In this document: positions 59,812 through 64,000 of the stretch, in pieces | Layout of the letters: each line of letters starts with the position of its first letter | Position numbering within the stretch: position 1 is the stretch's first letter | DNA from: DASQMT01 sp963827335 | Lineage (GTDB): Bacteria > Actinomycetota > Thermoleophilia > Solirubrobacterales > Solirubrobacteraceae | Direction: 5' to 3' | NCBI GenBank assembly: GCA_963827335.1 | Contig: CAWHAP010000022.1 | Span: forward strand, 99,470 to 163,469 | DNA: 64,000 nucleotides | Notes under the pieces: model-generated | What the model was told of the DNA's origin: nothing | Databases searched by the model: none | What the model saw: the letters and a program-made list of their open reading frames with translations, nothing else | Position numbers and translations under genes: made by a program

Positions 59812-61322
59812 CGGACGGTCGGCAGCGTCAGCGTGATCCTCGACGCCCTGAACGAGCCGCTCGCGCGCTGGGCCTGCCAGACCTTGGAGGCCGACACGAT
59901 CTGCAGCACGTACCGGCCGCCCCTACGGCCGGACACCGCGATCGGGTGCAGCGGCCGGCCGACCTGCCGCCTGCGGCCGTCGAGCCGCAGCGGGATCGGC
60001 GTGACCTGGTTGCCGACGACGAGGCCACGTCGGACGTCGACAATCTCGGCGAGACGCGCACGTCGCTCGTGCTCGCGCGGCCCCGGTAGCAGAGGCGCAG
60101 CGCCGCGCGCCGGCGATCTGCGCGCTGCGCGGCAGGCGGAACGGATCTGCAGGGCGTGCCGGGGCTGCTCGGGCATGGCCTCGGTGGCCGCGCCGCTGCC
60201 CGGCCCCTTCACGAGCGTGGCGCGGCCGCGGCCCCTGACCCTGATCGGCTTGCCCGCCCGCGGCGGGTAGGCGGGTGCGGAGTGCCACTTCGCGTCGTCG
60301 GCGAGCCACTCGAAGCCGGGTCCGGTCGACGCGCCCGCGTCGCCGTCGAGGTACCTCGCGAACCAGGCGGTGATCGCCGTCGTGACGTGCCGGGAGGAGA
60401 GCAGGAGGAGCGCGTCGTCGGGCCCGTCGGGATCGCCGCTGCCGGTGTGGCACACGCCATGGCCGCCGCAGAACCAGATCATCTTCACCGGCACGCCGCG
60501 GCGCGCGAGGATCCGGTGGATCCTGATGTCCTCGTCGAGCGGGAACAGCGTGTCGACCGTGCCGCCGATCACCAGCGTCGGCGCCGTGATCCGCGCCACG
60601 TTGGCCGTGCCCGGGCCCCGGCTCCGCAGCCAGGCGAGGTCATCCGCGCCGACCTTGCCCGTCGCGACGCTGGACTCGTAGGCCGAGCCGATGTGCGGAT
60701 CCAGGCCGCCGGTCTGCACGCCGGCGGCGCCGCCGGCCAGCCCGTCGTTCTCGGCCGCGGCCTTGCCCGATGCGTACAGCAGCCCGCTCCAGCCCTGCTT
60801 GAACGTGGCGTCCTTGTACAGCGCGGTCCCCAGGCTGTGCCATCCGACGACCGGCGTCAGCGCGTCGATCCGGTCGTCGCCGGCCGCCGTCGCGTACTGG
60901 ATGCCCGCCCCGTAGCTCCCGCCCGCCATGCCCAGCCGCGGGTCGCCCGGCGCGTCGAGCTGCGCCCAGGGCTGCTGGGCGATCCAGTCGACGATCGCGC
61001 TGGTGTCGCGGCCCTCGATCGCCGGATCGTCGATGCTCACGATGCCGCCGGAGGCCCCGAACCCGCGCGGGTCCCACGTCACGACGTGGTAGCCCTGCGC
61101 CTGGAAGGCCAGCACGAACGCATCGTCCGCGGCCGCCCCGCGGTTGGACCAGCCCGGGCCGAGCAGCACCGTCGGCGCGGCGCCGCCCGCGGCCAGCGGG
61201 TACGGGTGCACGACGATCGGCGTGCCGTCGAAGGAGGTGACGACGGCGTCGTCGGCGGATGCCGCGGCCGGCGCGGCGGCGCAGGCCAGCGCGGTGAGCG
61301 CGGCCGTCAGGCGAGGGGACAT
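59808..61322 (-). CDS. Secreted CocE/X-Pro dipeptidyl-peptidase-like hydrolase
   Basis: About 504 residues: signal peptide (LTAALTALACAAAPAAASA), alpha/beta-hydrolase domain with TWDPRGFGASGG, nucleophile Ser in MAGGSYGAGIQ, GGTVDTLFP and the His in FCGGHGVCHTG, then a C-terminal jelly-roll domain (LAEIVDVRRGLVVGNQVTPI). Between 60045 and 60180 the best-matching sequence hops through all three frames (HALQ, DPFRLPRSAQIAGA, RLCYRGRASTSDVR, LAEIVDV) and returns to the first, so several small indels cancel. An upstream GTG at 61328 is also possible. Stops overlap with mmuM. It would hydrolyse esters or X-Pro peptides outside the cell. Confidence 0.78.
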   Translation of the reverse strand: MSPRLTAALTALACAAAPAAASADDAVVTSFDGTPIVVHPYPLAAGGAAPTVLLGPGWSNRGAAADDAFVLAFQAQGYHVVTWDPRGFGASGGIVSIDDPAIEGRDTSAIVDWIAQQPWAQLDAPGDPRLGMAGGSYGAGIQYATAAGDDRIDALTPVVGWHSLGTALYKDATFKQGWSGLLYASGKAAAENDGLAGGAAGVQTGGLDPHIGSAYESSVATGKVGADDLAWLRSRGPGTANVARITAPTLVIGGTVDTLFPLDEDIRIHRILARRGVPVKMIWFCGGHGVCHTGSGDPDGPDDALLLLSSRHVTTAITAWFARYLDGDAGASTGPGFEWLADDAKWHSAPAYPPRAGKPIRVRGRGRATLVKGPGSGAATEAMPEQPRHALQIRSACRAARRSPARGAAPLLPGPREHERRARLAEIVDVRRGLVVGNQVTPIPLRLDGRRRQVGRPLHPIAVSGRRGGRYVLQIVSASKVWQAQRASGSFRASRITLTLPTVR

Positions 61323-61380
61323 GGGCACAGTGAAGCGGGAAGCGCGCGGATAGGGTCCGTCGCGCCATGACGAGACGACG

Positions 61381-62570
61381 ATGATGACCGATCACGACAC
61401 GGATCCGCTGCCCTGGATCGAGGCGCGCGCCGACGAGATGGCCGGCCTGCTCGAGGAGCTCGTGGCGCTCGACACGGAGAACCCGCCCGGCCGCGGGCTG
61501 GGCGCCTGCGCGTCCGCGCTGCACGGCGCCATGGACCGCCTCGGGCTCGCGCTGGAGGTGATCGAGCTGGCCCCGAGCGCCGCGCTCGAGGATCCATGCA
61601 TCGTCCGCGGCGGCGTGGGTGACGGCCCGGGGACGATCTACTTCCACGGCCACTTCGACGCCGTCCCCGCCCAGTCGCGCGACCAGTTCCGCCCGCAGCG
61701 CCGCGACGGCAGGATCATCGGGCGCGGCGCCGCGGACATGAAGGGCGGCCTGGTCAGCATGCTCTACGGCGCCGCGGCGGTCGCAGCGCTCGGCCTCCTC
61801 GACGGCCGCCGGATCGTCCTGCACCTCGTCTGCGACGAGGAGACCGGGAGCGCGGCGGGCTCCGGCCACCTGCGCGCGGCCGGGATGATCGACGCCGGCG
61901 CGCTGGCCATGCTCACGCCCGAGCCGACCGGCGGGGTCGTGTGGCACGCCAGCCGCGGGGCGATCACCCTGCGGGTCGACCTGCTCGGCCGCGAGGCGCA
62001 CGTCGGGCAGGCGCACCTCGGCGTCAACGCCTTCGAGCACATGATCGGCGTCGCGGCGCCGCTGACCCGGCTCGCGCACGAGCTGCTGGAACGCGGCTCG
62101 ATGCTCGTCGTCGGCGGCGCGGCCGGCGCCGGCGCGAACTTCAACGTCGTGCCGGGGCCGGTGGTTCTCGCTGGACCGCCGCTTCAACCCGGAGGAGGAC
62201 CTCGACAAGGAGCTCGCCCGACTGACCTGATCGGTGGCAGCCGGCGGAGGCCGTCGGCGCCGACGTGACCGTCGCGTCCCCCAGCTCCAGCCGGCGGCGC
62301 GACCGACCCGGCCATCCCGCCGCCACCCCACCGGCCCGCAGCATCGCCGCCGTCGAGCAGCGCGGACCGCGGGTCGAGCTGTGCGCCGGGGTCCTAGAGA
62401 TCCGGTGGTACTCACAGCTCGACATCCCCGCCTTCGCCTACGGCGCGGGGCTCCTGGCTCTCCCACGGCCCGGACGAGACGTCGACGAAGCCGCGATGCG
62501 CCGGTGCGCCGCCGCCTACGCGCTGTTCGCGGCGTCCATGGGCGGTCGTCCGCCGGCGACTGGGCGCTAG
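61381..62570 (+). pseudogene. M20 metallopeptidase (ArgE/DapE-like) with several frame breaks
   Basis: The first 258 residues are a good M20 peptidase: LVALDTENPPG, YFHGHFDAVPA (metal His and Asp), GRGAADMKGG (second Asp) and LVCDEETGSAAG (catalytic Glu). At 62152-62162 an extra G in a GGGG run shifts the frame; the expected FSLDRRFNPEEDLDKELARL runs to a TGA at 62228. The C-terminal part reappears in another frame as SIAAVEQRGPRVELCAGVLE and WYSQLDIPAFAYGAGLLA, ending at 62570. Either several read errors or real decay. An ATG at 61367 opens a five-codon ORF overlapping the start. Confidence 0.72.
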
Positions 62571-62920
62571 CCGCGGAGGCCGCGCACCCACGCCCCCGGG
62601 GACGGCGCAGAGCGGTCCTCGAGGCTGAGTTGTCCGTCGGCGGTCAGGATGTCGTTGGACCGGACGGCTGCGGCGGACACGCGCGGGCGCCGCGCAGGCC
62701 GGTCCTTCGCGGCGGCGACGCGCGCAGGCGGCGGGACAGGCTCGGCGTCGAGCGTGCGGACCAGGCCGAACGGGACGGGGCTGGTCGTGCTGCCGGTGTC
62801 GACGGCGATGCCCGCGGGCACTGAACGCCGGAGGACCTGGTCGCGTGCCTCGCTCGCCGGCAGCGACGCGAGTCGATCCGCCAGGTCCCTCAGGTGCCTG
62901 ACCCGCTCATCCCTGCGCAT
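62567..62920 (-). CDS. Hypothetical small protein
   Basis: A possible 117-residue soluble protein. RHLRDLADRLASLPASEARD predicts a helix, and SVPAGIAVDTGSTTSP resembles the VDVDTG element of short actinobacterial proteins of unknown role. The tail is basic and Pro-rich. It overlaps the M20 remnant by four bases. No family was recognised with certainty. Confidence 0.4.
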   Translation of the reverse strand: MRRDERVRHLRDLADRLASLPASEARDQVLRRSVPAGIAVDTGSTTSPVPFGLVRTLDAEPVPPPARVAAAKDRPARRPRVSAAAVRSNDILTADGQLSLEDRSAPSPGAWVRGLRG

Positions 62921-63127
62921 CCACGTCTCACGATCCTCGAAGGTGCCGCTGCCTGACGCCCTGCCCACCCCAAGCTAGTGCGCGCGGCGCCGGGGAAAAA
63001 CTCGGTATCCGTCCACTGCGAGCGCGCGGCGGCCCAGGCCCGGGCTGTCCAAACGGCCGATCGTGCTGCTTCATCCTGCTCCAGGCCGCCTCTCGGCGGC
63101 GACATCGACGAAGCAGGGAGCCCACCA

Positions 63128-63244
63128 ATGCACGGCCAGCCCATCGCCATCCAGATGGCCGCCCAGTCCACCCGGCGCCACGTCAGCGAGCCGCCGCGCG
63201 GGCGCGGCCGCTTCCTGGCCCTGATCGGCCCGACGCGCCGCTGA
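63128..63244 (+). CDS. Possible 38-residue basic peptide
   Basis: A short ORF beginning MHGQPIAIQMAAQ and ending FLALIGPTRR, with AGGGAG nine bases before the ATG. Nothing else supports translation and no family is recognised. The stretch 62921-63260 otherwise holds no convincing gene. Confidence 0.3.
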   Translation: MHGQPIAIQMAAQSTRRHVSEPPRGRGRFLALIGPTRR

Positions 63245-63260
63245 ACATCCCACCCGCCCG

Positions 63261-64000
63261 TCACTCCTGCGCGGCCGGGCGCCGGAGCTCGAGGTAGCGC
63301 GCGCGGTCGGCGAAGACCGCGCGCAGGTCGCCGGTCATCTCGTCCAGGAACTCCTCGCGAAAAAGGCTAAGGGTCAGCACCGCCACGGAGTAGTAGAGGC
63401 CGCTCAGGGCGGCGATGCCGGCGCTGACGCGGAGCAGCTCGACGGTCATGCGCACGTCGATGTCGCCGAGATCCAGGGAGAGGATCTGCCGGCCCCGGGT
63501 GCCCGTCCAGGCCGTCGATGACGGCGGCCGAGATCACGAACGCGCCGAAGGCGAGGAAGAACGCGCCGACGGCCAGCGCGACGACCATGATCTGGAGCGC
63601 CTGCGTCACGAACAGGACGAGCCCGACGTTGATCCGCTGGTGGAGCTGCAGGGGCGGGCCGGCGGCGACGTCGCGCTCGACCTGCTCGACCTCGCGCGGC
63701 AGGCGGACGCCGAGGAACACGGACCCGACGAGGACGAGCATCGCCGCGGTGGCCACGATCGTCGCCGCGTTCATGCCCGCGAACACCTGCCACATCTCGG
63801 CGTTCACGAACAGGACGACGCTGAACAGCAGGAGCAGCGGGATCGCCCGTGCGAGCAGGTCGATCGCGGCCGCGAGCTGCTCGCCGACGCGCCGCCCGGT
63901 GAAGCGCAGGATCGACGCGATGCCGTAGGCGAACCACACGTACAGCACCACCAGCAGCCCGACGTTCAGCTCGGCGCACACCACCCATGCGCTCGTCGTC
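63261..64000 (-). CDS. Multi-pass membrane protein, 5' end beyond window, frame break
   Basis: The 3' part of a membrane protein. The first frame (from the window edge to about 63510) has five or more helices: VGLLVVLYVWFAYGIASILR, LLLLFSVVLFVNAEMWQVF, ATAAMLVLVGSVFLGVRLP and MVVALAVGAFFLAFGAFVIS. After VISAAVID the frame moves near 63500-63515 and continues QILSLDLGDIDVRMTVELLR, one more helix (GIAALSGLYYSVAVLTLSLF) and a charged end RRPAAQE. Family not recognised. The start codon lies to the right of 64000. Confidence 0.65.

Noticed and set aside
1..64000. CRISPR arrays, integrases, intact insertion sequences, phage genes, restriction or toxin-antitoxin systems
   Set aside because: None seen: no regularly spaced direct-repeat array, no transposase or integrase with catalytic motifs, and no defence gene motifs in the recognised proteins.

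Overview
The window is very GC-rich DNA, dense in genes and on both strands, with many 1-, 4- and 8-13-base gene overlaps. Gene content (Stf0 sulfotransferase, Eis-like and tandem-GNAT acetyltransferases, a luciferase-like flavin oxidoreductase, NhaA-DsbA fusion, YtrA-like GntR) and frequent TANNNT boxes 6-9 bases before an ATG/GTG (leaderless-type promoters) suggest a soil Actinomycetota, probably Thermoleophilia/Solirubrobacterales-like. The placement is inference. No rRNA, tRNA, CRISPR array or intact insertion sequence was seen.

Layout. 0-8.2 kb: flavin oxidoreductase, truncated globin, an SDR/EamA exporter pair facing a LysR regulator, then an overlapping operon of methylaspartate ammonia-lyase, SDR, aldehyde dehydrogenase and a secreted cyclase-family hydrolase. 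8.2-12.6 kb: terminator, tandem palindromic repeat, Eis-like acetyltransferase, SDR, and a TetM/OtrA-type ribosomal protection protein behind a possible leader peptide. 12.6-29.6 kb: the most coherent block, a tungsten/molybdopterin island. It holds two MobA-MoaD fusion proteins (one with a ruined MobA site), aldehyde:ferredoxin oxidoreductase, NAD-type formate dehydrogenase FdhA/FdhB, two MoeA proteins (one with a periplasmic-binding-protein-like tail), a GntR-type regulator carrying the same sensor fold, and a tungstate ABC transporter TupABC. The Stf0, GNAT, DUF3995 and zinc-ribbon genes sit inside it.

29.6-36.5 kb: ECF sigma/anti-sigma/DoxX operon, TrmO, a mini-membrane peptide with DUF6766, HAD phosphatase, peroxiredoxin, then a damaged stretch: a frameshifted FAD monooxygenase joined to an 0.8-kb fragment of a GntR-ABC operon. 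36.5-46.7 kb: methyltransferase, double-PAS histidine kinase, flavin oxidoreductase-hemerythrin fusion, DUF4395, DUF1059, class II amidotransferase with a tandem cyclic-nucleotide-binding protein, a MOCOS-like Moco sulfurase homologue and a kinase-peptidase-aminotransferase giant. 46.7-57 kb: DUF1206, lipid kinase, two PAP2 phosphatases, SnoaL-like protein, a two-component system flanked by two paralogous secreted proteins that share a nearly identical 32-base promoter box, XRE-cupin regulator with AzlCD, and NhaA-DsbA. 57-64 kb: an N-truncated LuxR regulator, homocysteine methyltransferase, CocE-like hydrolase, M20 peptidase and a membrane protein, four of which show frame breaks.

How it may work together (inference): TupABC imports tungstate under control of the GntR-PBP regulator, the MoeA proteins insert the metal, the MobA-MoaD fusions supply dithiolene sulfur and the GMP moiety, and AOR and formate dehydrogenase are the end users. 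Several single-base frame breaks lie in short G/C runs, so read error and real decay cannot be separated from this sequence alone.
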